Part shown: piece by piece, positions 21,306-34,704 of the stretch
Position numbering within the stretch: position 1 is the stretch's first letter
Layout of the letters: each line of letters opens with the position of its first letter
Assembly: GCF_027943255.1 (NCBI RefSeq)
Contig: NC_072894.1
Coordinates: forward strand, 81,879,601-81,943,600
DNA length: 64,000 bases
DNA from: Anastrepha obliqua
Taxonomy: Eukaryota > Arthropoda > Insecta > Diptera > Tephritidae
Direction: 5' to 3'
Notes under the pieces: generated by a model
The model's database searches: none
What the model saw: the letters and a program-made list of their open reading frames with translations, nothing else
What the model was told of the DNA's origin: nothing
Translations under genes and position numbers: made by a program

Positions 21306-22156
21306 AGTGCCTTTATTTCGAGCCATCACTAAACATTCGTAGCTCAATTTATCAATATTAAGACCTTTGGGCTTTATAAAACTCATTAAAAACAAGTTCT
21401 TCGTATTTACGGGATCCCCCTCTATACCTCGTACAAGTGTTATTGTATAAGCAACAGCTGTACGAATAAGGTAGACAGTAAACGTAAAAACTATACTGTA
21501 GGATATCCGGTTATGGGAAATTAAAATACCCTTTGGGGGTGGAAAGCAAGTGTCCGTTAGAAGAGAGTACACTGTATTTTCTTAAATATATACCTGGCCA
21601 CGCAAAATTTTAGGGGCCCTCGCCATTTATTTATTCCACATCATGATATGTGATCCCGTTAAGCTCATTATTTAAGAGAGCAAGTTTGAAATTCATATGG
21701 TTCCCCCGGTTCTAAGAACAGAAATCTTATGAGATCCCACCCAAGTGAGTAATATTTATACTCTGAAACTCACAGCATCTAAGCATAAAAAAGGGAAGGA
21801 GTTTTACAAACTTACGCTCCACAGCTGTACCTCAAAGAATGTCTGCACAGAAAAGCAACCTAATGTGATGTAAATAATCTCAAAGGATGCTTTGATTATT
21901 CAGTGTGACGTCAAATCCACAATTTCAATCAAGAACTTGATGGAAAATAGTTACAGAAATAGTCTGCAGATCAATTTCAATGCAGTTGGTAACTTTTTGG
22001 ACTAATCTTCATAAAATTTTGAACTGAAAGTATCCCAGTTTGCGAATGCGTACTCAAACGATGCAACTAACTATTCTCCCAATAGATTATAAATGGTATT
22101 CTACCTCAACTCAATTAAAATACTTACTATTATATACAGAAGTATGTACATATTTA
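21306..22156. other. Non-coding stretch
   Basis: No gene is recognised. It lies between the Tigger relic and a mariner-superfamily deletion derivative. Confidence 0.5.
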
Positions 22157-22158
22157 TA

Positions 22159-22607
22159 TAGGGTGGGCCACTTAACAAGTAGTGAGACAAAAAGTTAGTT
22201 TAACATCTGCGGTTTCAGAAATGGGTGAATTTACGATTGAGCAAAATGGTGGATTACTATTAAACTGGAAGCAATTAGGTTCTAAATTTTCTCTAAAGAG
22301 AAGTCTCATCCGTGCAATTTGTACGTGCACAGTTTCACGCACTGGATACAACAACACGTCCTCCTGCTGGTACAATGCACTCAGTCGAACAAATTGAGGC
22401 TGTTCTCACAGTTGAACACTTCACGTACGAGTATACATGCATAGGTACACCTTTGAGGCGAATTTTGAACAAAGACTTCGATTGACGCGCACTGCAAAGA
22501 AATGATTAAGATGAAATAGTCTTCCATAATTAAACGTAAAGATTGTGCTTTCAAATAAAAACAAGCACCAGCTATTTAAAGTTTTAAACGTTAGTTGGCC
22601 CACCCTG
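22159..22607 (+). mobile_element. Deletion derivative of a mariner-superfamily element
   Basis: 449 bp between TA dinucleotides, with inverted ends AGGGTGGGCCA and TGGCCCACCCT. Inside, short pieces resemble the N-terminal helix-turn-helix of insect transposases of the DUF4817 type (GEFTIEQ near the start, then RAQFHALDTTTRPPAGT and VEQIEAV in another frame). The catalytic part is gone. The 3' end GGACCACCCTC of the fragment at 34705-35344 is similar, so both may belong to one family. Confidence 0.7.
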
Positions 22608-22609
22608 TA

Positions 22610-25600
22610 TATAAAAATTCTCATACCCTTAGATTTACATGCAACAATCAGAAAAAGGCGCGAAGAATGGAGGCAGAACATGACCCAGTTTTGTCGGAAA
22701 GTTGCTGCTGTTTTATAATCGCATTATTGCTTCTATATATGTCGGTCGTGCTCGTTACACCACAACCCAACAGCGCAACGACAACTGGAAAACAACTCGA
22801 CAACAGCTTGAATGTCATTTCATTACTTTTCAAATGTAAATGTAGTCAAGCAAGGGAATGCGTATACATAACAATACGCACATAATTACACTCATACACG
22901 TACGTATTTATAAAAAACATGTGTGTACGTATGTTCCTACGTTGTGTATAGTATATACATAGCTCATATACAATAATGCACAATTATTCCTTATATTTTT
23001 ACATACACTTACCCATCTTCTGAATGTGCACTGCACTGTAAATATGTGCATGCTTAAAATTTATGTAAATACATATACAAACACATACTACATATTGTGT
23101 ATATTAAATGATCGTTTACCGTTTGTTTTTTACAGAACTGCAAAAATTGCATTTAATGCCTGCAAACTCAAGAAACTCGTACACACATACACACACTGCA
23201 CAAACAGCAGGCCTACAAACAGCAACTTCGTGCTACTTCATGTCGCCTGCATTTAGTTAAACTCTACTAGAAATAAATTTAAAGGAGAAAACAGGAAGAA
23301 AAACACAAAAAGGGAAAAAGGTGAGTGAGTCATGGTGAAAAGTATTTGCATATGATTTTTTCGTCTACTTTTTCCAAAGCAAATTGTGTATAAGCATGTG
23401 TTTAAAACTCAATACTTTTATCTAGTATACCATAAAAATCACGCGTTGTATAAGTCATGCGTCATTGTGATTCCAAACACATATAATTACTGTTATGACA
23501 AAAAGTAAACAGAAAGTAGCTGTCCAAAAACAAGCCGATAAAAAATCTTATAAAATCCTTCTCGATATTCATTATTTTGTATTCATACCTACAAATTATT
23601 GTCGTTTCGATTTTGGATATGCACACACTTACATATGTTTTGAGGTAAATGCATTCAATATTTGGTGCGTGTTTAGCGCAGTCTATTCACCCACAGCACG
23701 TAAATTCATGGAAGCTTATTAAAAGTCACGCAACTTTATTCAACTCTTGACGCAAAGCATTGCATTCATAATTTTTCAATGCATTAATATTTATAAAAAG
23801 GAAGAATGCATTTAAACTTTGCCACTTAACATTCATAAATAGTATTTGGGTACTGTGCTTGCCCACTTTATTGCATATGTGCGTTTGTGTCTAAACTCCG
23901 ATATTTAGTAACAAATTTAAAAAACTCGAAGCTAAGACACTAGCATAGAGATTTAACACTAATATCTTTTCAAAGCCTCGAGCTAGTACGCCGCCACTAT
24001 GTGGCTAAAGGGATACTACAATTTTGAGTTTAAGGAAATACCAGGCTCGGTGATACCTTTACTGGCGTCTCCAAAACTGGTTCTGAGTTTATGTCGGAGA
24101 AAATTAGTATAGGCTTCACTTTCCTTTGACAAAATATGGACTACATAGCGCGGCATATGTATATAGAAATCCAGGTTTGTACGTATCTTCAGTGACACCC
24201 AAGCTGAGCTAAAGACATTAATCAACTGTCTAACTTCTTCAAAACTATAAAGTTCAGAAAAGCAAGTCACGGGCTATCTGCGTGTATGTCGGTAAATATG
24301 AATAGAATATTTCACCATTTCGGTAAAGTGAGCTCTGTCAAAGGTTTCCTGCCGTTCCAAACCCTCTAATAGCCAGTTATGAAGTTCGGTTTATGTGTTC
24401 ATATCGGATATTTCTCTGAAGCTGTTGGCCGGTTACAAGCCTGTCGACTGTGAGGCTGCCGTCTTGCTAGATGAAAGAAGCTTTCACACGTTCCACCTGC
24501 AATGTGTTGAAAAGAAATATGTACAGTATGTTCAACCAATGCGTTACCGGAAAAATTCAAACTAAGAGTTCCGCTATACAAAAATTTAAATGCTGTCAAA
24601 TATATGTATATAAAAGTTATTTTTGATATGTTGTTAGATATGTTAAACTATTTCTATTTATCAATACTCTTCTAAAACATGTTTGCCATTATTTTCTGCT
24701 AAGCTCCCACCTTTAAATGGCACCATAGGAGATTAATATATGTACATATGTATATATTTATCTTCTCTTGGAATCCAATCTTCCACATTGTCAACCACGA
24801 TACTGGTTGCAAGTTAATGGAACGAACCAAAACTAATACATATATTCGCACTTCATGCATATAAACGTTAGTTGTAGATTATTACTTTTATATTGATTCA
24901 TACAAAAGGATATAAAAACTTCGTTATCGATGAAAAAATTGGGTTTGGACTATCTGTCCGGTAGGACACGCTTAGTGGTGACTATATCGATTTATTTTTT
25001 TAAACAATTAGAGTTACTGAAGTAAAAGTGTACCTTTTTCTTAAGAACAAAATTGCGACCTCGCAAAATGCTTGAGAAATTTGTTTGACAAGTTTTTTAC
25101 ACAAATTTCCACGACTGCACAAATATTCCATATCACTTCAAACCATCAACCTACTTAAATTATAAGTTTTTTATTGAAAATTTTATTATATCTGAAATTG
25201 TCTGTTCTATATTTACCGAATTGCGATGATTAACATCTCCATAGATTCACTAAAATTCTAGGAACGATCGCACATCAATTTTTAAGGCCGAATGGAACAT
25301 TTTTAAGAACTCAAGCAATAAACAAGCACGAACTTTCTAAAAATGCAGTATTTTTATTAATAAAAAAGTAAATATACGTACATATGTAAGATACAATCAC
25401 ATTAATTTCAGCTCTTAGCATATAATTACGTACACATATGTACATATGTATTTATTACAAACTTATTTTTACATATGGACATGTAGAAATTATTTAGAGC
25501 ACATACATAGTTGCACAATTTCATATTGGAATGTAAAGCAGTAGCTTATCGGCATCAGTAAGCAGCACTGTTTATCAATATAGAGCTGACCCGCAGCACG

Positions 25601-27364
25601 GAGCAAATGCTCTTTAGGCACACTCAAGGGTTTTAATTTTTTCCCCAACAAAAAATGTAGGTTTGATACCAGTATTACAAAATTTTAGAATTTCCTGGTT
25701 CAGTTCGTTAATTAATGGAAAATAATGTTTTCAATATTACTACTGCAAATCATATCGCTATCATGTAAATCGCAAGGCTGTTTGAATTTTTCTGAAGGCT
25801 TTTCTGCCGAAGCCGCACCGAAACCGAACCATAATATTTTGTAGCCGAACATAACCAAAGCCAAAGTTTAATCGTTCTCTAGTAATAAGTAAAATAATAA
25901 TTATCATAACAGCGAGCAATGAAAGAATCCATGTGTACCAAGCGTTTCCATAATAAAAATTTAATGCTACACAGATTCGCTAAGGACTTAATAAAAAATT
26001 GTCTTGGGCGTAAATAAGTCGAATCCAACTGACTGGGCCACCTACATGACCAACATATGCTCATATTCTTATATACTTATACATACAATTTTATATGTAT
26101 GTACATATGAATATTTATGCGCAGATATGTAAATTTTGTATTCGTATAAATACCTGATGTATACCTATTATACATGCATAGGTTCATTACTTTCGTATGA
26201 TTGTTCAATATACATACATAAGTATGTATATATGCATGTATTTATTTATGTATGTACGTTTGTAAATAGATACTTGTGAATGTTTGCTGCTTGTGTTGTG
26301 AAATTTCGAAATGATCTTTGCATATTTATAACAATGGCTTGACAATGGTAAGATATTTCGTCTATTGATTTACATTTCTTCGACGCCTTGCCAACATCGT
26401 CGAGTTAAGCTTTGCCAAAATCATTAGATCCATAAATGGGCCAGTCATGCAAAAAATTGTGTGCAAATAGATATGTTCGCAAATATTTGCTTAAAAATAT
26501 TAACGATTTTGTTATTGGTGTAGCAATCAGGCGTGTATGTAAGGCCGTGTATTTGGTCAACAAACGAGCTCGTGTACAGAGTACAAAAAGTGTAAATAAA
26601 AATAGAAGTACTTGGCCAAAAATACCAAAACACTTGATGACAAATTATGAGAAATTTCGACAAAACTTACGGCCATACATATTTAAATGAAAATATTATC
26701 CCACAAGCTTGGGTGTACATTCGTTAGATTTTTGTTTTATAGGAAGCCTCAGTTGGTCAAGAAAAAAATTGTTTTTTGCATGCATTTCGTTCGAAAAATA
26801 CTTATTGCGGAGTTGTCGTGAAAACATGCAGGCAATACTGACAATTAAATAACACTATATCAATAATATTTATGTCGAATGTAAAAGAGGTGGGGAGCAA
26901 TTCTTGTACCAAATTTGTGCGGCGATTTATTATTTTGGGTCTATTATTTACACCAAATTTGAGTAATTTTGCTTCATTATAAGCCGATATCAGGGGTTTC
27001 TCTTTTTTACCGTTAATTGGGAGATGAGCGTGGTTACTGAAGGATTTCGCCGATTTTTTATCACTCTGAGTATTTTAGTATATGCTGCCAGATGTACCCG
27101 TTATGTGAACAAAATCAGAATACCCTTGGGCACAAGCATGCGAGTATAAATAAAAAATAGTTTAAAAAAACTAAAAAACACGCTTTTATTGCCAATCGAA
27201 CTAAAAAGTATAAAATAAATTTTAATGACAAAGAGACCTATAATGAAGTAATAGCAAATCGACTGATCAGTCACAGTCAACTACCTCAGAAAAGAACTAT
27301 AACAAAAATTAAGATACAAATAGAGTAATTCAAATTAGAGTTAAAAGCGTTAAATCTGCACCGA
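22610..27364. other. Long non-coding region
   Basis: About 4.7 kb without a gene I can support. Several ACAT/TATG-rich stretches (22870-23110, 25370-25510, 26080-26280). Open frames are short, lack conserved motifs and have no splice context. Distant regulatory function is possible but not visible. Confidence 0.5.
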
Positions 27365-27880
27365 AGCTTGCACCTCTGTCTTCACTGACGGTTCTAAGAT
27401 GCAATCGGGAGTCGGAGCAGTGGTTTTCTTTAAATCAAACAATTTATCTATCTCCTTTAAACTGCCGAATACTACTAGTGTTTTTCAAGCGATCCTGCAG
27501 GCATCCAAAATGCTTAGGGAACGTCAAGCCGCGATCAAGGCTCTGACGATGCCATGGTGCAGAACGAATCTAGTAAACTCCTGTAAGAAGGAGATCAAAT
27601 CTCTTGGGTGTGCAGGTAGCATTTCTCTGACATAGAAACATAGAGGGAAATGAAGTTGCTGATTAACTTGCCAGGAAGGGGATTGAATTGGCGTCAGAGA
27701 CCTCCAACCCGGGCATCGGGGAACTGCACAAATTTTTTCTCAGGAAAGAGCAGAAAAGATGGAGCTCCATTTCTTCATGTGCTATTTCGAAAACCCCTTG
27801 GTCCCAGTACAATATACGAAGGACTCAGAAAGTTCTTTGGACTCCTCGCCATTCAATTTCTAAACTCGTAGCTGTGTTTC
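27365..27880 (+). pseudogene. Non-LTR retrotransposon fragment with RNase H
   Basis: The frame starting near 27380 gives VFTDGSKMQSGVGAVVFF and LPNTTSVFQAILQA, the start of a LINE RNase H domain. It then jumps by deletion to RQAAIKAL, a decayed WVPGHR.IEGNE block, and ETSNPGIGELHKFF followed by the element's C-terminus (RHSISKLVAV). Stops and shifts occur. It belongs to the I/jockey-type LINEs with RNase H seen at several places here. A SINE copy is fused directly to its end. Confidence 0.7.
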
Positions 27881-27998
27881 GGCTTGAAACTGTGGGTCCC
27901 TCCATTTGTGGAATAACATCAAGACGCACACCGCAAAGAGGAGGAGAAGCTCGGCCAAACACCCAAAAAGGGTGTACGCGCCAAATATATACATATAG
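27881..27998 (+). repeat. SINE copy, 3' part
   Basis: 5'-truncated. It starts near CTTGAAACTGTGGGTCCC and keeps GGAGGAGAAGCTCGGCCAAA, the perfect hairpin CACCCAAAAAGGGTG at 27960-27974, and CGCGCCAAATA before an ATAC-rich tail. This copy gives the clearest match to the 3' end of the LINE at 36561-38365. Confidence 0.85.
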
Positions 27999-30647
27999 AT
28001 AGTTTAATTGTACTTCCTTTTTTAATGCCTATTAACCTTAAAATACATTAAAATTTGTCCTCTTAACCTATATGAATCTGTTATATTTATTGACTCAATG
28101 AATAAATAAATAAATAAAATTGATTATTTTTCCATATTTATTAACCATTAGTTGTGTTAACGTTTCGGCTGTTATTGTTAAATTATTTCATTTACTTGGT
28201 TATTATTTACTTTACGGCCCCGGTGCCAAAATTCGTCGAATGAATATCAATCGAAATGGCAATATCAGACGTTTTATTGCCAAGATTTATTTTCATGTCC
28301 TATTTTGTACATTTCTGTTAGTGAAATACTGAAATAATTAACAAGTTAGAATATTAAAACTCCTATTCCTTTTAGAGATGTTGCGACTAAATAGCCCTTA
28401 AAAATTAAATAGTTGAAATTCTGCTTTTAATTTGTAAGTTACGAGTTCGCATCAGTTTTATGACTTACGTCAATAACTAAGTGACCTATTAAATTGTATT
28501 TACCGACTTCCCGCACACAAATTTAATATATGTACATATTTATTGACACAGCAACTTCAAGTCAATTGTAAATTAATTCGAAAAGGTAAGTAAATACAGT
28601 GAATTTACACACGAATTTACCCAATAAACAGTTTTGTTCGGTCTCAAGTTGAGGAGCATTTGATAACTAATCATTTCCCCAAACTTCAAGTGTTGCAACA
28701 CAAATGCGTGTTAATTTGCCTTTGACACCATTTTAAATTTTAATAGGGGATTTTCTTTAGTTCTCAAATTGAAAAAGATCATAAATCTCAGCTCTATATG
28801 AAGGAAATGAAATCCATATTTATTTATTTCACGAAATCAAGAAAACAAGATGACTGTCAAAAATTACACAAACATTATTTTAACAGAATGAATTACATGA
28901 CAGCATTTTTTGCATAACAAATTTGTCTATATCTGCTTGAAACCTACATCCGTCAGTTGTATTATTTATAACTGAAAATTTCTATTTTGAAGTCATCAAC
29001 AGTATAACAGAAAATCTGCAGATGAGAGCAAAATGTCATTGATAAATAACGCTAAGAGTATTGGACCTAAAAAGCTTCTCCAGAGCAGTCAGTGAATGTT
29101 TCAGAGGTTATACTATACTATCAATTGTGTCCACACAACACCTTCCGCACAAATAAAGTTGCAACCATTGCAGGAAAACAGGGTGAAACCCAAACGAAGA
29201 TAATTCATATCATAAAATTTTGCAAGCTTTGTGTAAATTCGTGTAAATGCAGTCTACTTCTTGCATTGCTCAGAAGGCTCTTATCTAATATTCATTAAAA
29301 ATGGCGAGCTTAAATACTACGGACAGTCCAGAAACGCATCCATGCTGATTGCATGAAATTAGATTTTAGTGGTAAAGGCCATCTTTTTTTGATAATGGTT
29401 TCAAGTTTAGAAATTATTGAGAGCTTGGAATTGGTCAATAATTACTTACTTTATTTTTATTGCCGCTTTTAGAAATTGAGGATATATTTTTTTTAATTTT
29501 CAGTTATCGGTGAAAAGTGCTTATTTAAGATTACTTTTAGAGGAGAGATAACTATAGGACTTTTATTTAGAAAAATTACTGAAACCCCAACAATATCAGG
29601 CTGTAAGGAGGGTTTTATGCTTAAAATGACATGCTCGACCTCATCATCTGAAAGACTTGAAAGAGTTGAAGATTAATTTAAAAACCGATGTAAAAAGCGA
29701 TAAGAATCTGAGTCATTATCAGTCCATGCCTTGCCACTGATACGTAAAAATACGAAATTATGAAAAGGAGCTAATTTTTATGCATGAATATTTTGGTTCA
29801 CGCATAAAAAAATAATTTGCTACTCTACTGCAGCTACTCATATTGTCTAACTATTTTAATTTGCCAAAACATAATACAATACATTTATTTCATATATTAC
29901 GTATACTATACATAGTTTATCACATGTGTGGGTACATACATACATATACAAGTATTGTAATAAAGTTGATTACAAACATTTGAGAGAAATGTAAGAAAAT
30001 ATTACAAATGATAAGTAATGCTGAATAACCGATTGAGAACTAAGATTTTTTCAAAGGTTTAAGAATTTGTTTCATATTTTTATTGGGTATGTACATACAT
30101 ATACATATGTATACTCGCATAAACACATATACATGTATGTACCAGCTTCAAAAATTTGCACTGAATTTTAGCGAAAGGCTATGTGTGCTTGGATAAGTAA
30201 ATATTGACTCAAATATATGATTCGTCAGCAATTCAGAGTTGACGAAAGTGCGTACAGTTATGGATCGTGCTAAGTATACGTGAAAGTTACTCCATTGTCT
30301 CAATGTTGTCGTCGCCTCCAAAATGAATTCTCCTCTTTGGACCACATCAATGGAAAATTTTGCTTTTATCTTCCTTATTTGTACTTGTTTGAATGTATAT
30401 GCGATATTTCTTGTTTACCTTTTCGATGCTTTTCGTAAATATGTATACTGTTTCAGAATTTCATTACATTTGCAGTCAATTCTGTCGCGAATTGACATGA
30501 AATGATGGTATTTACTTAACGCAAATTTGTGTTTTACAATGCCAAAATGAAGCCAAACGTTTAAAGAGAATATTGATCACATAACTGTATCACGTATTTG
30601 TTAGTTTTAAGATTTTGTTGAAAGGATTTTTTTTTGGTATTGTAATA
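27999..30647. other. Non-coding AT-rich region
   Basis: No gene, RNA or recognisable transposon. Poly-A/T stretches, and TACATACATATACA-type repeats near 29930-29955 and 30090-30140. Confidence 0.5.
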
Positions 30648-30922
30648 TCACACACATACACCCTTTTTGGGTGTTTGGCCGAGCTCCTCCTCCTATTTGC
30701 TCCCTCCACAAATAGAGGAACCTACAGTTTTATATCAGCTTCGAAAGGCAGACAGTTTTTTTAGGAGATTTTTCTTGACAAAAATACACTCGGGCGTCGG
30801 AGGTGTTAGCCGTTATTAGAAAAAACTTTTTGTTTCCTTTTGTGTTTCACACCCACAGTAGGTTTCGAACTCTCACACTACCGAATGGTAGTCACGCATA
30901 AACCCACTCTCCTACTTCTCCA
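30648..30922 (-). repeat. SINE, near full length
   Basis: On the minus strand it has the tRNA-like head (GGAGAGTGGGTTTATGCG and GAGTTCGAAACC as decayed A and B boxes), the GAGTGTATTTTTGTCAAG region, CTGTAGGTTCCTCTATTTGTGG, GGAGGAGGAGCTCGGCCAAA and the perfect hairpin CACCCAAAAAGGGTG. The expected CGCGCCAATTA end is changed to a TGTG run. Confidence 0.88.
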
Positions 30923-31224
30923 ATACATAGGACGCCCATTGTTCCAATATATAATTACAAGAACTTGTAACAGAACTAAGAGAAGATTTGTTACATAGCT
31001 TCATCATCCTCAAACCAAGCAGTGCAAATGCAATTTTCTTTTATAAATAAATGAATGAACGTAAAGGTTGGTCAATATAATGTTTTAATTATGTGATATT
31101 TTGACAGCGACCGCTCATTTCCGCCTGAAATCTTGATAGAAGTTAGTATCACTTTTACGTTGGAAAATATGGGGCCTTAGAGCAGCTCTTCTTTTCTTAT
31201 GAAGCACATTTTCATCTCGCCTGC
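30923..31224. other. Non-coding stretch
   Basis: About 300 bp between a SINE and a LINE relic, with no recognisable content. Confidence 0.5.
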
Positions 31225-32016
31225 TTTGTTAACAAGCACACTCTTAAAACTGTAAACCAATGGGCATCTCGCGCAGGGCGCAGAGATACTTTTTACTAGG
31301 AAGTAATGGTCCCGTCGGAGAACCTCCCGAAACTAGGCAACAACGAACTACTTCTCAAAGATCATGCGAGATACCTCGGAGTAATACTGGGCAGCAAATT
31401 GCTCTGGAAGCACAATGTTGAGGAAAGGGTGAAAACGGCCAGTAATGGCCTGTATGGCATGTAAAAGAATACTGGGCGTTACTTGAGGTCTATCGCCCTC
31501 TCTGATGCATTGGTGCTACACGGCAGTAGTCAGACCGATATTGCTGTACGGAACCTTAGTATGGTGGACTGCGACAGGAAAATTGACATACTTAATGCCA
31601 CTGGAAAGGATTCAGCGACTCGCTGTTCTTTGCATAACAGGAGCGATGAAAACCACTCAGCATATCACCTATTGATCTTGTGGCACAAAATCTGGCAGCG
31701 AAATCCGCGCTGAAGTATTCACTTGTAGAACCCTCGGGCATAGCGTAATATGAAAAAGAAGTTCAAGTTACACAGACTACATGACTCCGCTCTTTAATTG
31801 CGAGAGAAGGTTTCATACTACAATTGAAGAGGAGGGATGGTACAAAGGCATGAAGCCTGGCCGTAGGACTTATTACATCTAGACAGACGGCTCTAAAACT
31901 TTGGACGGAGTGGGAGCGGGCATTTACTGCTCAAAACTAGGGATTAGGCAGCCTATTAAGCTGCCAGACTAAAGCAGTATTTTCCAAGAGCTACAACAAA
32001 ACAAAAAATAACTTAA

Positions 32017-34035
32017 TCTATACTAATATTATAAAGAGGAAAACTTTGTTTGTTTGTTTGTTACGAATAGGCTCAAAAACTACTGGACCGATTTTAAAAA
32101 TTCTTTCACCATTCGAAAGCTACATTATCCACGAGTAACATCGATTATATTTTATTTTGGAAATAGGGCTCGAGATATAGGTCAAAACATGGACCCGGGT
32201 AACCTTCGGATGTGTATGTACAATATGGGTATCAAATGGAAGCTGTTGGTGAATGCTTTAGTCCAGAGTATTTTTCATGCCGCTCTGTGACTGGGGTCTC
32301 GAGATATAGGTCAAAACGTGGACCCGAGTAACCTTTGGTTGTGTATGTACAATATGGGTATCAAATGGAAGCTGTTGGTGAATGCTTTAGTCCAGAGTAT
32401 TTTTCATGCCGCTCTGTGACTGGGGTCTCGAGATATAGGTCAAAACGTGGACCCGGGTAACCTTTGGTTGTATATGTACAATATGGGTATCAAATGAAAG
32501 CTGTTGATAAGTGCTTTAATACGGGGTAATTTTCATACCTATTGATGACTAGGGTCTCGAAATATATGCCAAAACGTGGACTCGCCGTGTCTTTGAACCG
32601 AATTAAACCAAACTTACACACATTGTTAAGTAGGTATTGAAGATGATTTCCGTATAGTTTGAATACCTATTGGTAGATAGGGTCCCGAGATATAGGTCAA
32701 AACGTGGACCCGGGTAACCTTCGGACGTGTATGTACAATATGGGTATCAAATGAAAGCTGTTGGTGACTACTTTAGTACAAAGTATTTTTCATGCCGCTA
32801 CGTGACTGGGGTCTCGAGATATAGGTCAAAACGTGGACCCGGGTAACCTTTGGTTGTGTTTGTACAATATGGGTATCAAATGAAAGCTGTTGATAAGTGC
32901 TTTAATACGGGGTAATTTTCATACCTATTGATGACTGGGTCTCGAAATATATGCCAAAACGTGGACTCGCCGTGTCTTTGAACCGAATTAAACCAAACTT
33001 ACACACATTGTTAAGTAGGTATTGAAGATGATTTCCGTATAGTTTGAATACCTATTGGTAGATAGGGTCCCGAGATATAGGTCAAAACGTGGACCCGGGT
33101 AACCTTCGGACGTGTATGTACAATATGGGTATCAAATGAAAGCTGTTGGTGACTACTTTAGTACAAAGTATTTTTCATGCCGCTACGTGACTGGGGTCTC
33201 GGGATATAGGTCAAAACGTGGACCCGGGTAACCTTTGGTTGTGTATGTACAATATGGGTATCAAATGAAAGCTGTTGATAAGTGCTTTAATACGGGGTAA
33301 TTTTCATACCTATTGATGACTAGGGTCTCGAAATATATGCCAAAACGTGGACCCGCCGTGTCTTTGCACCGAATTAAACCAAACTTACGCACATTGTTAA
33401 GTAAGTATTGAAAATGGGTTTCGTAAAATGTGGTTGTAATTCGGAGCACTGGCAACGGGTACATCGTTCTTTTGAACCAGCCATAATGTCGCTTACTTTT
33501 TTAACGCTTGGGGCGGAACTGAACTGTCAAATTGACAGTGTGTCAATATTTCTTTCTGATTTGGATGCCATAAGGAAAAAGTAAGTGCAACATGTAAAAA
33601 TTGTTTGTGAATTTTTTTGGAGTGGATTTTGGAACAGTGAATAATTTCTTACGAAATTTGAGAATTTAATGTGAAATCCGAATGAAATTATGTGTTCGTG
33701 GAAAAAAAATTTTTTTCGTTTTTTTTTTTGAAAAATATAAATGGATAATGGTTAAAAAAGCTCCAATGCTTAATAAAACATATAAATTGAAACGAAAAAT
33801 TCATGGATGATCATATGCGTTGATTTGAAATTTAAAAACAATCTTCTTTTTTCCTGATTTTCAATTTATATTTTATATTTACTCAAAAACAAATAGAAAA
33901 ACAAAAAATATTGTTAATGCCAAAGCGCTTGAATAAAGAATAAAGAAATAAATAATATGAAAAGCATATATTTTCTGTTCTAAACCATATCTATTCTATT
34001 TTAGTGTGCCCAGCGAAGGGGGCCGGGTTTGCTAG
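32017..34035 (+). mobile_element. Non-autonomous Helitron with a satellite-like core
   Basis: Begins TCTATACTAATATTATAAAG, the well-known insect Helitron 5' end, directly after an A (32016), and ends GGGTTTGCTAG directly before a T (34036). Helitrons have TC at the 5' end and CTAG/CTRR at the 3' end and insert between A and T. A short imperfect hairpin (AGCGAA and TTTGCT around a GC-rich loop) precedes the end. The opening also has the Helitron-typical phrase CTCAAAAACTACTGGACCGA. There is no Rep/helicase gene, and most of the body is tandem repeats. It interrupts the RNase H of the surrounding LINE. Confidence 0.85.
32166..33450 (+). repeat. Higher-order tandem repeat inside the Helitron
   Basis: About ten monomers of 127-130 bp, each opening with a variant of CTCGAGATATAGGTCAAAAC (starts near 32166, 32294, 32424, 32553, 32682, 32812, 32939, 33068, 33197 and 33326). 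From about 32553 they follow a three-monomer order, so blocks of about 385 bp repeat almost exactly: CGCCGTGTCTTTG recurs at about 32583, 32968 and 33354. The first two monomers are duplicates of one type. Confidence 0.9.
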
Positions 34036-34704
34036 TAATTATTATATATGTGGACAGTCAAGCAGCAATAAAAGCAATAAGCTCAAATAGCCGCAAACAG
34101 AAGACCGCACATCTATTGGATACTTGGCCACAAAGGCATTATGGGAAACGAAGTACTAGATGAGATAGCCAAAAGTGATGTTAGAACAAGAACAAGAGAG
34201 CGACACATTTGAGCAAGAGAGCGACACACAAAAACCACTATATACAGTATACAACAAAATGGACTCCTACATGAAACATTCAAGTGTAGAACAAAGTGCA
34301 AAAAACAGACTCAATTCGTGCTTATGCTCTCACGAAAGGGCTGCAGAGCTATTATAGCTATGCTGCCAGGTCGTAATATGTTGGCCGCACAAAATAGGAA
34401 CTGCTAGCACGGACAAATGCAAGAAATGCAGAGAGGGTGTTGAGGAAAATTCAGAACACCTTCTGTGCGTTTGTCTGACATTATCAAAAACGTGTTTAAA
34501 ATGCCTGGGCCCCACAGTTTGAGGGTATGGAAGACGTCTCAGAAGCGTATCTCGCAGCTCTGCTGAGATTCACCAAAAGCGGCGACATCCTACATGATGT
34601 CTACTTTCAGTATTCATAGAGGTCGGTCTCCATCTGGTATCGCTAGGGACCAAAAGGTCTATGCGTGGCTTAATGTCAATCAGGCTATGCTAACCTAACC
34701 GTTG

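Larger units (their letters stand above)
31225..34698 (+). pseudogene. RNase H-bearing LINE relic, split by a Helitron
   Basis: Before the Helitron the frame gives TLKTVNQWASRAG, HARYLGVILGSKLLWKHNVEERVK, RPILLYGTLVWWTATGKL and LERIQRLAVLCITGAMKTTQ, the post-palm and thumb part of a LINE reverse transcriptase. RNase H follows (TDGSKTLDGVGAGIY). The Helitron sits at 32017-34035. After it the RNase H resumes with YVDSQAAIKAISSNSRK and ILGHKGIMGNEVLDEIAKS, then a cysteine-rich end (CKKCREGVEENSEHLLCVC) and LRFTKSGDILHD. It ends in GCTAACCTAACC near 34698. Several stops and shifts. It belongs to the I/jockey superclade; I cannot fix the family. Confidence 0.8.

Noticed and set aside
22595..22885. 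Small secreted-type protein (ATG at 22667, hydrophobic segment)
   Set aside because: The only support is a hydrophobic stretch; no family, splice or promoter context.
24016..24270. 84-codon frame on the minus strand
   Set aside because: No motif was recognised, and its length is within chance for this region.
26436..26690. 84-codon basic frame on the plus strand
   Set aside because: No recognisable domain and no supporting context.
32166..33450. CRISPR array
   Set aside because: The units are about 128-bp tandem repeats without spacer organisation, inside a eukaryotic Helitron.
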